Source: Rugamonas sp.
GTDB taxonomy: Bacteria > Pseudomonadota > Gammaproteobacteria > Burkholderiales > Burkholderiaceae_D
Assembly: GCF_025354735.1 (NCBI RefSeq)
Contig: NZ_JANXMI010000092.1
Coordinates: 1 to 41,432 of the forward strand
Direction: 5' to 3'
DNA length: 41,432 nt
The position numbers and the translations under genes were made by a program. Shown here in pieces: positions 7,224-16,249 of this stretch; the first letter of the stretch is position 1; each line of letters begins with the position of its first letter. The notes below the pieces were generated by a model that did no database searches, was not told the DNA's origin, and saw only the letters and a program-made list of their open reading frames with translations.

Positions 7224-8175
7224 AGCCGGCTCCGGCGTTCGGCGTCATGCGGCGCACGATGTAGAGCGGGCGCTTCTTCGATTCGTCGAAGGCCTTGCCG
7301 AGGTAGACGCCGAGGATGCCGAGGATGCCGATGATGAGGCCGCCGATGAAGTAGAGCGACACGATCAGGCTGGCCCAGCCCTGGATCGGCGAGCTCTGCA
7401 CCAGCGAGCGCACCAGCAGGAAGCCGCCGAAGCCGAAGGACACGGCCGCCATCGTCAGGCCCAGCCGCGCCGCCATGCGCAACGGCTTGTCGGAATAGGC
7501 GATGATGGTGTCGGCCGCCAGCTTCCACAGCTTGGACCAGGTGTAGGTCGAGGCGCCCTCGAAGCGCTCGTTGTGTTGCACCTCGATGCCGGTGGTGGGA
7601 AAGCCCATCCACTGCACCTGGCCGCCGAAGAAGCGCAGCTGCTCGCGCATGCGGCGGAAGTTGCTCACCACCTGGCGCGACATGATGCGGAAGTTGCCGC
7701 TGTCGCCGTCGAAATCGATGTCGGCCAGATAGCTGAACATGCGGTAGAACAGCCACGAGGTGAGGCGCTTGCGCAGCGGGTCCTGGCGCGCGCCGCGCAG
7801 CGCCAGCACCACGTCGTAACCCTCCAGGGCCTTGGCGTACAGGCGCGGGATTTCCTCGGGCTGGTCTTGCAGGTCGCAGTCCATGACGACGACCCAGTCG
7901 CCGCGGCACTGGTCGAGGCCGGCCGTGATGCCGTAGTGCTGGCCGAAATTGCGGCTGAACTGCAGGCCGACGACGCGCGGGTCGGCCTGGGCCAGCCGTT
8001 CGATGACGGGCCAGGAACGGTCGCCGCCGCAGTCTTCGACCAGCACGATTTCAAACCGCGGGCTGATGGGCTCGAGCGCGTCGCGCAGGCGGCGGTACAG
8101 TTCGTCGAGGATGAGCTCGGCCTTGTAGACCGGGATCACGACCGAGATCAGGGGCACGGGAGTAAGTTGTTCCAT
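7213..8175 (-). CDS. DPM1/ArnC-type GT2 glycosyltransferase, polyprenyl-phosphate sugar synthase
   Basis: This 320-residue GT2 enzyme has a cytosolic catalytic domain followed by two C-terminal membrane helices (about residues 230-290), as in ArnC, GtrB and dolichol-phosphate-mannose synthases. Motifs are ISVVIPVYKAE at the N terminus, LVEDCGGDRSW, MDCDLQDQPEEIP with the metal-binding acidic pair, and FDGDSGNFRIMSR. Such enzymes load a nucleotide sugar onto polyprenyl phosphate at the inner leaflet. Downstream genes make and acylate an amino-dideoxy sugar and may flip it, so dTDP-Fuc4NAc is a reasonable donor guess. The ATG at 8175 begins just before the conserved domain. An ATG at 8238 is also in frame but overlaps the preceding gene and lacks a ribosome-binding site. 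Confidence 0.88.
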   Translation of the reverse strand: MEQLTPVPLISVVIPVYKAELILDELYRRLRDALEPISPRFEIVLVEDCGGDRSWPVIERLAQADPRVVGLQFSRNFGQHYGITAGLDQCRGDWVVVMDCDLQDQPEEIPRLYAKALEGYDVVLALRGARQDPLRKRLTSWLFYRMFSYLADIDFDGDSGNFRIMSRQVVSNFRRMREQLRFFGGQVQWMGFPTTGIEVQHNERFEGASTYTWSKLWKLAADTIIAYSDKPLRMAARLGLTMAAVSFGFGGFLLVRSLVQSSPIQGWASLIVSLYFIGGLIIGILGILGVYLGKAFDESKKRPLYIVRRMTPNAGAGFEH

Positions 8176-8225
8176 AGTACGGGTCTTTCGTGCGCCGACT
8201 AGCGGCGCATCAGGGTTCTTGAAAG

Positions 8226-9878
8226 TCAACGCCGCCATAGCGGCAGCGTGCGGGCCAGATTGTCGTTGAAGACGAGGATGTGCCAACCTTGATAGTCGAG
8301 CACGCGGGGCGCGCCGGTCAGCGCGGCCAGCGCATCGCGCTTCAGCGTCGCCGCTTCCGCCGTCGTCAATAGCAGGAAGGTCGGGCCTTGCCATGCCTGC
8401 GGCTGGTACCAGCGGTCCGAACCGAGGTTGCGACTCGGCAGCGGCAAACCGTCGGCGATGTCGACCGCGCGGATGCGCAGCTGCTGTGCGCTGAGCACGG
8501 TCAGCTTGCCGGCGTTCCAGTAGGTGGCGTAGCCGTAGTGCAGGCCCTGCTGTTCGAGGTAGTCGATGAGCTGCGTATCCTGCGTCACGACCAGGCCGTG
8601 GTGCATGCCGCCGCGGGCCCAGTCGACGTAGGGATACAAATAAGTGGCCGGGGCGCTGGTGGCCAGCACGGCCAGCGCGGTCAGGCCGACGACGCGCATG
8701 GCTGGCCTTAGCGTGCGGCGATCGACTATCACGCTCACCAACAGCAGCACCATCAGCAGCAGCGGCGGCACCAGATAGCGGATCGCCGATTCGGGCGCGT
8801 TCATGTCGGCCAGTCCAGTGCTCAGCGTAATCAACAGGTTGAGCAGCATCGACGTTAGCGTGAAGACGGCGATGTAGCAGGCGCCGCGCCGTTGCGGTTG
8901 CAATGTCTTCAACAGCGCCCACGGCAGCAGCGCCAGCACCACCAGCGCGGTCAGCGTGCGCAGCAGCATATAGGCGCCCATGGCCGAGACGACCGGCGTG
9001 TCGAGCCGTGGCATGCCGTCGAACATACTGATGAGGCCGTGGACAGTGCCCATCACGTTGCGCACCATGCCGTCAAAGTTGACCCAGTTCAGCTGGGTCA
9101 GGCCAGCCGTGTTATGGACCAGTTTGAGGATGTGATGGTTGAGGGCGGTGCCGCCGGCGATGGCCAGCGCGACCAGCGCCAGCTGACCGGCCTGGCGCCA
9201 CGATGGCCGGCGGCCATGGCCGCGCGCATCCTGCCAGTCGATCATCTGCAGCGCGGCGGCGGCGGCGGCCAAGGGCAGGCCGTAGTAAATCAGCGCGCGT
9301 TGCGGATTGGCGCAGAAGATCAGCACCGTCAGCCCCAGCGTCGCCGCGCTCCAGCGCCAGCGCGCCGCGCCGGCCGCATGGCTCAGCGCCCAGTAGCTGT
9401 ACAGCAGCAAACAGCCCATGTAATACATGGAACCGTAGGCGGCCTGGCCGAAGACGTGTTCGGCCATGAAGAGCGACATGCCACTGGAAATAATCAGCAT
9501 GCTCAACATGCGCGCCGGGCGCGACTGGCCCAGCACACCCGTCACAAGCCACGTCGAACCGAGGATGAGGGCGGCGGAAACGATGTCGGAGATGGCATGG
9601 GTGGCGTAGCCGTTGGGCATGATGGCCAGCAGCGGCACGATCCAGGTGTGGACATACAACACCCACAGGTCGTTATTAATGTAATTCCACTGTCGCGGGA
9701 AGTACTGGCCGGTTTCGTAGATTTCTTGCGCCAACAGGTTCTTGACGGCCGCGTCGGAATGGAAGATCAGCTGGTAGTCGAAGCAGATGAAAAATAGCAG
9801 CAACAATAAGTTCAATATCAGCAAGCCACCCAGCAAGCGCTTGGTGTGCTTGCCGTGGGCTAGTTCGCGTAACAGCAT
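8226..9878 (-). CDS. GT-C-like polytopic membrane glycosyltransferase, candidate
   Basis: This protein of about 550 residues has roughly ten membrane segments and a C-terminal soluble part. The first external loop has IFHSDAAVKNLLAQEIYETG and the tail has GLHYGYATYWNAGKL. Both match, in position and pattern, the protein at 1949-3532, so they are probably paralogues using lipid-linked donors. It is the first gene of the minus-strand operon that builds a polyprenyl-phosphate amino sugar. The start is unsettled. The frame extends to a TTG at 9920, but that codon is upstream of the transcription start predicted from the TACAAT box at 9921-9926, so the ATG at 9878 is preferred. No clear Shine-Dalgarno sequence precedes either codon. 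Confidence 0.7.
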   Translation of the reverse strand: MLLRELAHGKHTKRLLGGLLILNLLLLLFFICFDYQLIFHSDAAVKNLLAQEIYETGQYFPRQWNYINNDLWVLYVHTWIVPLLAIMPNGYATHAISDIVSAALILGSTWLVTGVLGQSRPARMLSMLIISSGMSLFMAEHVFGQAAYGSMYYMGCLLLYSYWALSHAAGAARWRWSAATLGLTVLIFCANPQRALIYYGLPLAAAAAALQMIDWQDARGHGRRPSWRQAGQLALVALAIAGGTALNHHILKLVHNTAGLTQLNWVNFDGMVRNVMGTVHGLISMFDGMPRLDTPVVSAMGAYMLLRTLTALVVLALLPWALLKTLQPQRRGACYIAVFTLTSMLLNLLITLSTGLADMNAPESAIRYLVPPLLLMVLLLVSVIVDRRTLRPAMRVVGLTALAVLATSAPATYLYPYVDWARGGMHHGLVVTQDTQLIDYLEQQGLHYGYATYWNAGKLTVLSAQQLRIRAVDIADGLPLPSRNLGSDRWYQPQAWQGPTFLLLTTAEAATLKRDALAALTGAPRVLDYQGWHILVFNDNLARTLPLWRR

Positions 9879-9920
9879 GGAGGATTGTATGGGTGGCCGA
9901 AGAACTGCATCATAGTGCAA

Positions 9921-9948
9921 ATTGTAGGAAAATAAACTATTGTTTCAG
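9921..9948 (-). promoter_or_regulatory. Candidate sigma70 promoter of the lipid-sugar operon
   Basis: Read on the minus strand, CTGAAA (4 of 6 matches to the -35 consensus) and TACAAT (5 of 6 at -10) are 16 bp apart in a distinctly AT-rich gap. Transcription would start near 9914, about 36 bases before the ATG at 9878. Confidence 0.45.
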
Positions 9949-10039
9949 AATATTACACTGAGTCAACACCCGAGGGTAGCGATGGCGATGCGGTTTTTCC
10001 CGTGTTCGGTGGGGTTGTTGGGTTACGGCAGCCGCACCG

Positions 10040-11233
10040 TCACGCCATCAGCGTGGCGCCGCGGCGGTAGCGGCGCCGCTGCAACAGGCAATCGACGATC
10101 TGGGCGGTGCTGGCGGCCCAGTCCAGATGGGGCATGGCGGTCGATGCCGGCGCCCGCCCCTGAGCGTGCAAGTCCAGCCAGGCGGTCAGCGCCTCGGCCA
10201 GGCCGGCGTCATCGTCGGCGTTGAAATAAAACGCATGGTGGCCGCCCACTTCGCGGAACACCGGGATGTCGCGCGCCACCACCGGCAGGCCGTGCTGCGC
10301 GGCCTCGATCAGGGGCAGGCCGAAGCCCTCGGCCTGCGACGCGGCCAGCAGCGCCGAGCAAGCCTGATACAGGCGCAGCAGCATTTCATCGCTGGCATGG
10401 TCGAGCCAGAACAGGCGCCGGCCCAGCTCGGAATGCTGGCGCAGCCGTTCGACCAGGGCCTCGACCATCCAGCCGGCCCGGCCGACAATGACCAGGCTGG
10501 CGTCCACGCCACGCCGCCACAGCAGCTCGAAGGCGTCCAGCGCCTGCGACTGCGACTTGCGCGGCTCCAGCGTGCCGACCATCAGCAGCGCGGGGCGGCC
10601 GGCGATGGCGCCCAGCACCTGCCGGTCGCCGGCGTCGATGCCGGTGCTGGCCGGTGCCGTGAGCAAGTCGGCGCCCAGGTGGCAATAGCTCACTTCCAGC
10701 GGGTCGGAACGGCACACGGCGGCCTGTTCCAGCCAGGCCAGCACGTCGTCGGCGACGGCGCGCGAAATGCAGATCAGGCCGTCGGCCAGTTGCGCGATCG
10801 TGCGCAGCCACGCCGTATAGGGCACCGGCGCGCCGGCCATGAACAGTTGGGGCCGGGTGATCGGCAGCAGATCGTAAATCATGAAATACAGGCGCACGCC
10901 GTGGCGCCGCAGGTCGGCCAGCGTGGCCGCATTGGCGCACACGCCCAGCGGTGACAGGTCGAGGCCGTAGAAGATGTCGCCGCGGCGCACCGCGATCGGC
11001 GGTTCCGCGCCGGCGCCGGCCATCGCCATCCCGTCCGCGTAGGCGTAATAGCCGCCGGCGTCATAGACGGTGGCGACGCGGTAGCCCGGCGGCGGCGCCT
11101 GGCGCAGCGCGTGCAGCACGCTGCGCACCACGCGCTGGATGCCCGATTTGTCATCCTGGCGTGCCAGTACCGAAATATCGACCAGCAATTGGCGGCGCTC
11201 GGCCGCCGCGGCCGGGGGGGCTTGCTCAGCCAT
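10040..11233 (-). CDS. GT4-family glycosyltransferase
   Basis: This 397-residue glycosyltransferase of the GT-B fold has an N-terminal acceptor domain beginning RRQLLVDISVLARQDDKSGI. The C-terminal donor domain has LMVGTLEPRKSQSQALDAF and the EX7E motif in ASQAEGFGLPLIEA. GT4 enzymes are retaining and mostly use GDP- or UDP-sugars. It is the last gene of the wzm-wzt operon, and its ATG overlaps the end of the large glycosyltransferase gene by 8 bp. Its N-terminal module looks like a better-preserved copy of the C-terminal part of that neighbour. The sugar and linkage cannot be predicted. Confidence 0.9.
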   Translation of the reverse strand: MAEQAPPAAAAERRQLLVDISVLARQDDKSGIQRVVRSVLHALRQAPPPGYRVATVYDAGGYYAYADGMAMAGAGAEPPIAVRRGDIFYGLDLSPLGVCANAATLADLRRHGVRLYFMIYDLLPITRPQLFMAGAPVPYTAWLRTIAQLADGLICISRAVADDVLAWLEQAAVCRSDPLEVSYCHLGADLLTAPASTGIDAGDRQVLGAIAGRPALLMVGTLEPRKSQSQALDAFELLWRRGVDASLVIVGRAGWMVEALVERLRQHSELGRRLFWLDHASDEMLLRLYQACSALLAASQAEGFGLPLIEAAQHGLPVVARDIPVFREVGGHHAFYFNADDDAGLAEALTAWLDLHAQGRAPASTAMPHLDWAASTAQIVDCLLQRRRYRRGATLMA

Positions 11234-14200
11234 GTTGCTGCTCCCGGCGCAGCAGGCTGGGCACACCGTGCGCCAGGCAGGCTTGCAGGTCGGCGGCGTC
11301 GAGCGGCGCCAGGTGGAGGGCCAGGTCGGCGCCGGCCAGCGCCGAGCCGGCGGCGCCGGCATCGGCGAACAGCAGACGGTAGCGGCCGCCTGCCGCCAGC
11401 GGCGAGGCTTGCCACGCGGCCTGTAAGGCGGCCTGTCGGGCGGCGTCGGGCCAGCCCAGCGCGCACACCAGCACATCGTCCGGCGCCAGTTCCAGCGCGG
11501 TGCGGGCGGCCGCGCGCGCCGGGCCGGCCGGCGTGCCCGCCAGCGGCAGGCAGCTATCCCACGTGCCGCCCAAGGCTTCCAGCGCGCGCCGCACCGGCAT
11601 GGCGGCGGCCGGCAACTTGCCCGTATGGGCGGCGGCCGGAACGACAGCCGCCGCGCCATGCGCGCCGTGCGCGGCAGGCGTTATAACAGCCTGGGCGACG
11701 GCGGCCGGCTCCTCGCCGCCGCTGGCCGCGCCGTCGAAGCGCATGGCGGCCTGGATCACGCCGCGGTTGGCCAGCGCCGCGTCGGCCGCGCCGCCGCCCC
11801 AGTGCAACAGCATGTCGCCGGGCTTGATCTCGGCCAGCGCATCGTCCAGCACCAGCTGCGGCCGGCCTATCAGTTCCAGCGTGGCGCGCCGCGCGTAGCG
11901 GTAGCCGCCGTCCACCCGCAGCACCGGCTCGATGCGGTAGCCGGCCGGCTGCGCCAGCACCAGCTCGCGCAGCAGCGTGCGTTCGGGCCCGGCCTCGGCG
12001 GCCAGCGCGGTGATGTCGACGAGCAGTTGGCGGCCCATCGTGCCGGCCTGGTTGGAGGCGATGCAGGCCGCCGTTTGCAGCCAGTCTTCGTCGCTCGGCG
12101 CGGCGGCCGTGTCGAGCGCGGCGAGCCGCCGCATCAGGTCGGCGTAGCGGGCGCCGGGGCTGTGCGCGGCGAAGTGTTCGATGGCGTCGCGGTACTGTTC
12201 GCCGATCCGGGCCGGGTGGTGCTGACGCAGCATGTAGTCGGCGCCGCGCTGCGACAGCCTGCGCGCCAGGTCCGGCTCGGCGCGCAGGCGCACCAGGGCC
12301 GCGCTCAGCTCGTCGATGGTGAACTGGTCCGGCAGCTTGATGGTGACGTCGGCCGACACTTCCGCGCCCGAGCCATGGCTGTTGATGATGGTCGGCAGGC
12401 CGAACGCCAGGCAGTCGAGGATGGTGCCCGAGGTTTCGCCGCGCGACAGCGTGCGCAGCTGCACCGCGGCGTCGGCCGCCATCAGATAGCTGCGGTACAG
12501 CGCGGGCGTGGCGAAGCCGGTGATCTTGATGCGCTTGTGGCCGCTCATGCGCTTGGCCAGGTCCTGGCCGAATTTCTCGATATTGTTTTCGCCGACAAAC
12601 ACCAGGTGGCAGTCGCGGTCTTCGGCGAGCGCCGAGGCCAGCCACGCTTCCAGGATGCGGTCGTTGCATTTGGTGATGGCCAGCAGGCCGAAGGAGCAGA
12701 CCACGAAGTCGCGCTCGCCGAAGCCGAGCTCGCGGCGCGCGCCGGCGCGGTCGAGATCGCCCTGCAACAGGCGCAGCAGCGGGATCGAGCGCCATGCGTC
12801 GGCCCGGCCCGGTCCGTACCACCGTTCGGCCAGCGCGGCCGAGTGGGCCGAGTGGATGATGACGCCGGTGGCCTGGTCCAGCACCGCCTTGTTGTTCGGA
12901 TACTGGTAGTAGGACGCGGCGCGGCCGTGCTCCTGCTCATGGGCCAGCGCCGGATAGCCGTGCGAGGCGTACAGCGACTGGCAATAAAAATTCGGTTGCA
13001 GCTTGGCGGCGTCGATGTAGTTGACGGCGCCGCTGAGGAAGAAGTCGTGCAGCTCGACCACGCCCGGATGGCGCGCCAGCAGCGGGAACATGTGGTGGTG
13101 GAACGAGGAATTGCCGAAGTGGTAGAGGATGCGGTCGAAGCGGTGGGCGTTGGCGTCGAACCAGGCCACGCTGCGCTGCGGGAAATTAGCGGTGGCCCAG
13201 GTATCCGTCATGACCGGCTGGTCCAGCACCAGGTCGATGTCGTAATAGCGCGCCAGTTCCGGCAGCAGCTCGGCGCCGGTGTCGGCGATGCCCGAGCGTT
13301 CCGGCGGCAGCGGCGAGACGAAGGCCAGGCGCGGCCGCCGTCCGTCGAGCTGGTCCGGTACGCTGACGGTGCTGCGCGCCACATGCTGGCGCTGCGCGTG
13401 GCGCGCCTCGAAGGCGTCGATCGCCTTGCGCGCGCTGGCGTCCCACGAAAACAGCTTGGCCTGGACCAGACCGTGCGCGGCCAGGCTGGCGCTGAAGTCG
13501 GCGTCGGTCAGCGCGTGGTGCATCTTGGCGCTGATGTCGGCCACGCTGTTGGGGTCGAACAGCGCGTCGCCGCGGCCGATCACCTCGGGGATGCTGCTGT
13601 TGTTGGAGCCGATCACCGGCACGCCGCACGACATCGCCTCCAGCGCCGGCAGGCCGAAGCCTTCTTGCAGCGACGGGAACACGAACAGCGACGTCAGGTT
13701 GTAGAGCGAGACCAGGTCGTCGTCGGAAACGAAGCCGGTCAGCACCAGGTCGGCCGGGGCCAGGCCGAAGCGGGCCGCCAGCGCGTTCAGGCGCACGCGG
13801 TCGCCGTCGGGGATGCTGCAGACGACGGCCAGCTGGTATTGCTGGCGCAGCGCGCCGGGCAGCTGGGCGTAGGCTTCGATCAAGCCCTCGATGTTCTTGC
13901 GGTAGTCGATGCCCCCGGTGTACATGATGTAGGGCCGCGTCAAGCCATAGCGCGCGCGCAGCGCCTCGGCGGCCGGCGGCGCCAGCGTGCGCGGCACGAA
14001 GATGGTGTCGACCGCCGACGAGATGTTGACGACGCGCTCGCCCGGCAGTTGCAGCGCCGTCATCGCCTCCTGGCGCGAGTGGCCGGAAATGGCCAGCAGC
14101 AGTTCGGCGTTCTTCAAGCTTTGCAGCTTGCGGTAATACCAGCTGGCCACGTGCGGGTCGGTCAGATAGGTTTCCTTGCGGATCAGCGGAATCAGGTCGT

Positions 14201-14609
14201 ACAGCGTGACGGCGTTGTCGTACTGGCCGCTGTTGTGCAGCACCGAGCCGCAGGCGTTCTCGCCGAGGCCCTCGAACAGGCTCGACAGGTGGACCATGTC
14301 CGGCCGCAGGCTGGCCAGGTAATGCTCGCGCAGCTGCTCGGCGGCGCGCAGGCGCCAGCTGTTGTTGCGGTCGTGCTCGAAGATCGGCGCCGGCAGGTCG
14401 AACACCGAAATCTGCGACTGCGGCAGGGCGTCGGCGAAGGTGAGGCGCAGCTTGGCCACGCTGTCCGGGAAGTGGTTGTTGAGCACGATGCGGAATTCAT
14501 GGCCGCCGCCCTGGCGCAGCATGGCCTGGGCCAGCGCCAGCGAATAACGGCCGATGCCGCGGTTGGTGCTCGAGCCCTGGCAGGCGAGCAAGTCTAGTAC
14601 GATACGCAT
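11226..14609 (-). CDS. Multi-domain glycosyltransferase (two GT4 domains plus a degenerate third module)
   Basis: This 1127-residue protein has three parts. Residues 1 to about 415 are a complete GT4 domain with TGGIDYRKNIEGLIEAY and the EX7E motif in SLQEGFGLPALEAM. Residues about 430-845 form a second GT-B unit starting RPRLAFVSPLPPERSGIADT, with RGETSGTILDCLAFGLP at the donor site; here the second Glu of EX7E is not conserved. Residues about 860-1127 begin GRQLLVDITALAAEAG and resemble the N-terminal half of the next gene, but lack a recognisable donor site. Fused polymerases of this sort (such as E. coli WbdA) build repeating O-polysaccharide before export by Wzm/Wzt. The ATG at 14609 has GAGGA 11 bases upstream. 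Product and linkages are unknown. Confidence 0.88.
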   Translation of the reverse strand: MRIVLDLLACQGSSTNRGIGRYSLALAQAMLRQGGGHEFRIVLNNHFPDSVAKLRLTFADALPQSQISVFDLPAPIFEHDRNNSWRLRAAEQLREHYLASLRPDMVHLSSLFEGLGENACGSVLHNSGQYDNAVTLYDLIPLIRKETYLTDPHVASWYYRKLQSLKNAELLLAISGHSRQEAMTALQLPGERVVNISSAVDTIFVPRTLAPPAAEALRARYGLTRPYIMYTGGIDYRKNIEGLIEAYAQLPGALRQQYQLAVVCSIPDGDRVRLNALAARFGLAPADLVLTGFVSDDDLVSLYNLTSLFVFPSLQEGFGLPALEAMSCGVPVIGSNNSSIPEVIGRGDALFDPNSVADISAKMHHALTDADFSASLAAHGLVQAKLFSWDASARKAIDAFEARHAQRQHVARSTVSVPDQLDGRRPRLAFVSPLPPERSGIADTGAELLPELARYYDIDLVLDQPVMTDTWATANFPQRSVAWFDANAHRFDRILYHFGNSSFHHHMFPLLARHPGVVELHDFFLSGAVNYIDAAKLQPNFYCQSLYASHGYPALAHEQEHGRAASYYQYPNNKAVLDQATGVIIHSAHSAALAERWYGPGRADAWRSIPLLRLLQGDLDRAGARRELGFGERDFVVCSFGLLAITKCNDRILEAWLASALAEDRDCHLVFVGENNIEKFGQDLAKRMSGHKRIKITGFATPALYRSYLMAADAAVQLRTLSRGETSGTILDCLAFGLPTIINSHGSGAEVSADVTIKLPDQFTIDELSAALVRLRAEPDLARRLSQRGADYMLRQHHPARIGEQYRDAIEHFAAHSPGARYADLMRRLAALDTAAAPSDEDWLQTAACIASNQAGTMGRQLLVDITALAAEAGPERTLLRELVLAQPAGYRIEPVLRVDGGYRYARRATLELIGRPQLVLDDALAEIKPGDMLLHWGGGAADAALANRGVIQAAMRFDGAASGGEEPAAVAQAVITPAAHGAHGAAAVVPAAAHTGKLPAAAMPVRRALEALGGTWDSCLPLAGTPAGPARAAARTALELAPDDVLVCALGWPDAARQAALQAAWQASPLAAGGRYRLLFADAGAAGSALAGADLALHLAPLDAADLQACLAHGVPSLLRREQQHG

Positions 14610-14630
14610 AAACGGAGTGGTCCTCGTGGA

Positions 14631-16241
14631 TCAGGTTTGGGCTTGCTGCTGGCGTGCGCGCTGCAGGTCGTCGAAGACGCGGCGCGCGGTGGCCGGCAAA
14701 TGCAGCAGTTCGGCGGCCGCCGCCGGAGCGTCGCTGGCGGCCGGCAGCGGCTGGCTCTGGGAGCGCAGCGCGACGCCGCGCAGCAGCGCCACCAGCGGCG
14801 GGAAGCGCGCCACGTTGCGGCGCACGAAGTAGGACAGCGCCGGGCGCGCGGTGATGAAGCGCATCGCGCGCAGCAGCGTGCTCTTGAGTGCGCGCCGCGA
14901 CAGCGTGCGCAGGCCTCGGACGGCGCGCTTGGCGGCACCGGCCACACGGCGCAGCAGGCGCCGCGCGGCGCGCGCGCCATCCTTGGCGGCCCGCAGCGGG
15001 CGGGTGACGCGCCACGACAGGCTGCGCGTGATGCCGGCCACGACGGCTTCGGCGTGTTCGGCGCGCAGGCGCTGTTGTTCGGTGTCCTGGCGCTGTTGTT
15101 CGGTCAGCACGGCGGCGTGGTCGGCGCTCCAGCGGGCATGGATCAAGTCTTGCTCGACCTGGCGCGCGCGGTCGGTTTGCTGTTGCAGCGCGTGCGCCTG
15201 CTGGCCCAGGCTGTGCTTTTGCAGCGCCAGCGTCTCCGCTTGCGCCGCCAGCAGCAGGCGCTGGGCGTCGAGTGACGCATGCTGGGTCTGCAACGTTGCG
15301 TACTGGCTCTGCAAGGACTGGGCTTGCTCGCTCATCGTCGCGCCCTGGCGCGCCAGGGCCTCGGTCTGCACTTGCAGCGTCTGCACGTGCTCGGCCTGGG
15401 TCTGCTCGTATTGTTCGATGCGGCTGTATTTCTGCTTCCACTCTTCAGTATGGGCCAGGGCCCAGGTACGCGACTCGGCCGCTTCGGCTTCCGCCGCCGC
15501 CGTGCGCGTGCGCCATTCGGTCAGCGGGTAGGCGTAGGCGTGGTCTTCGCACAGCATGAAATCGTCGGCCGGCGACGGCGGCAGGCGCAGCGCCGCCAGC
15601 AGCGCCGCCTGTTCTTGCGCCACATAATAGCGGCTGCGGCCATCGTCCAGCGCCAGCGTGTAACCTTGGGCCAGCACGCCGGCCTGCCACAGCGGCTCGG
15701 CCGACGCCGCGGTTTCAGCGGGGTCGGCAAACGCGGCGCCGCCGCGCACCAGCAGCAGCCACGGCCGCCAGCGTCGCAGTTCGAGCCCGGCCAGAGCGGC
15801 CGTTTCGGCGCCATCGACGGCGATGTGCATGAAATGGATGTCGGACGCGACGTGCTGCGCGCACAGCGCATCGAGCGTCTGCAACGGCACTTCGCGTTGC
15901 ATCACCTCGTGGCCGGCGGCGCGCCAGGCCTGCGCCCGCGCCGGTTCCAGCGTCGACGCCGCGGCATCGGTGCGGCAGTACAGCAGGGCGCTGCCGGCGG
16001 CGGCGGCCACGGCGGCGCCGACGTTGATGTCGGCCGGACGCGCCTGGCGCAGACGCAGCAGCGTGTCGGCCGCCGGCTCCACGTTCAGGCCGCGCCAGCC
16101 GCGCTGGTAAAACGCCAGCGTGACGGAGTCGCGCTGCGGATCGCCGGCGCCGGCGTCGACGTAGAAGCCGGCCTCGATATGGCGCAGCGCGCGCCACAGC
16201 AAAACGTCTTCAAAATTACGCGCGTAGGAAATCAAACTCAT
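14631..16241 (-). CDS. FkbM-family methyltransferase with long coiled coil and basic C-terminal helices
   Basis: This 536-residue protein has an FkbM methyltransferase domain at about residues 5-225 (SYARNFEDVLLWRAL, FYVDAGAGDP, RGWRGLNVEP, HIAVDGAE). A Gln- and Leu-rich coiled coil of about 150 residues follows (roughly 245-400), and then strongly basic amphipathic segments (roughly 404-484, RRLLRRVAGAAKRAVRGL). The order of methyltransferase, coiled coil and membrane-binding helices is also that of WbdD. In E. coli O9a, WbdD caps the polymannose chain and sets its length while tethering the polymerase WbdA to the membrane. WbdD belongs to a different methyltransferase and kinase family, so this would be an analogous part. 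It sits between wzt and the large glycosyltransferase, where a terminator would be expected. The capping role is inferred. Confidence 0.85.
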   Translation of the reverse strand: MSLISYARNFEDVLLWRALRHIEAGFYVDAGAGDPQRDSVTLAFYQRGWRGLNVEPAADTLLRLRQARPADINVGAAVAAAAGSALLYCRTDAAASTLEPARAQAWRAAGHEVMQREVPLQTLDALCAQHVASDIHFMHIAVDGAETAALAGLELRRWRPWLLLVRGGAAFADPAETAASAEPLWQAGVLAQGYTLALDDGRSRYYVAQEQAALLAALRLPPSPADDFMLCEDHAYAYPLTEWRTRTAAAEAEAAESRTWALAHTEEWKQKYSRIEQYEQTQAEHVQTLQVQTEALARQGATMSEQAQSLQSQYATLQTQHASLDAQRLLLAAQAETLALQKHSLGQQAHALQQQTDRARQVEQDLIHARWSADHAAVLTEQQRQDTEQQRLRAEHAEAVVAGITRSLSWRVTRPLRAAKDGARAARRLLRRVAGAAKRAVRGLRTLSRRALKSTLLRAMRFITARPALSYFVRRNVARFPPLVALLRGVALRSQSQPLPAASDAPAAAAELLHLPATARRVFDDLQRARQQQAQT

Positions 16242-16249
16242 GGTCGTCC

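Noticed and set aside
9940..10224. Short plus-strand open frame in the gap and over the GT4 gene end
   Set aside because: Most of it overlaps the conserved GT4 C terminus on the other strand, and its translation is low-complexity and Arg-rich.
11625..14597. Open frame of 990 codons antisense to the large glycosyltransferase
   Set aside because: No motif, biased composition, and the minus-strand protein has two complete GT-B signatures.
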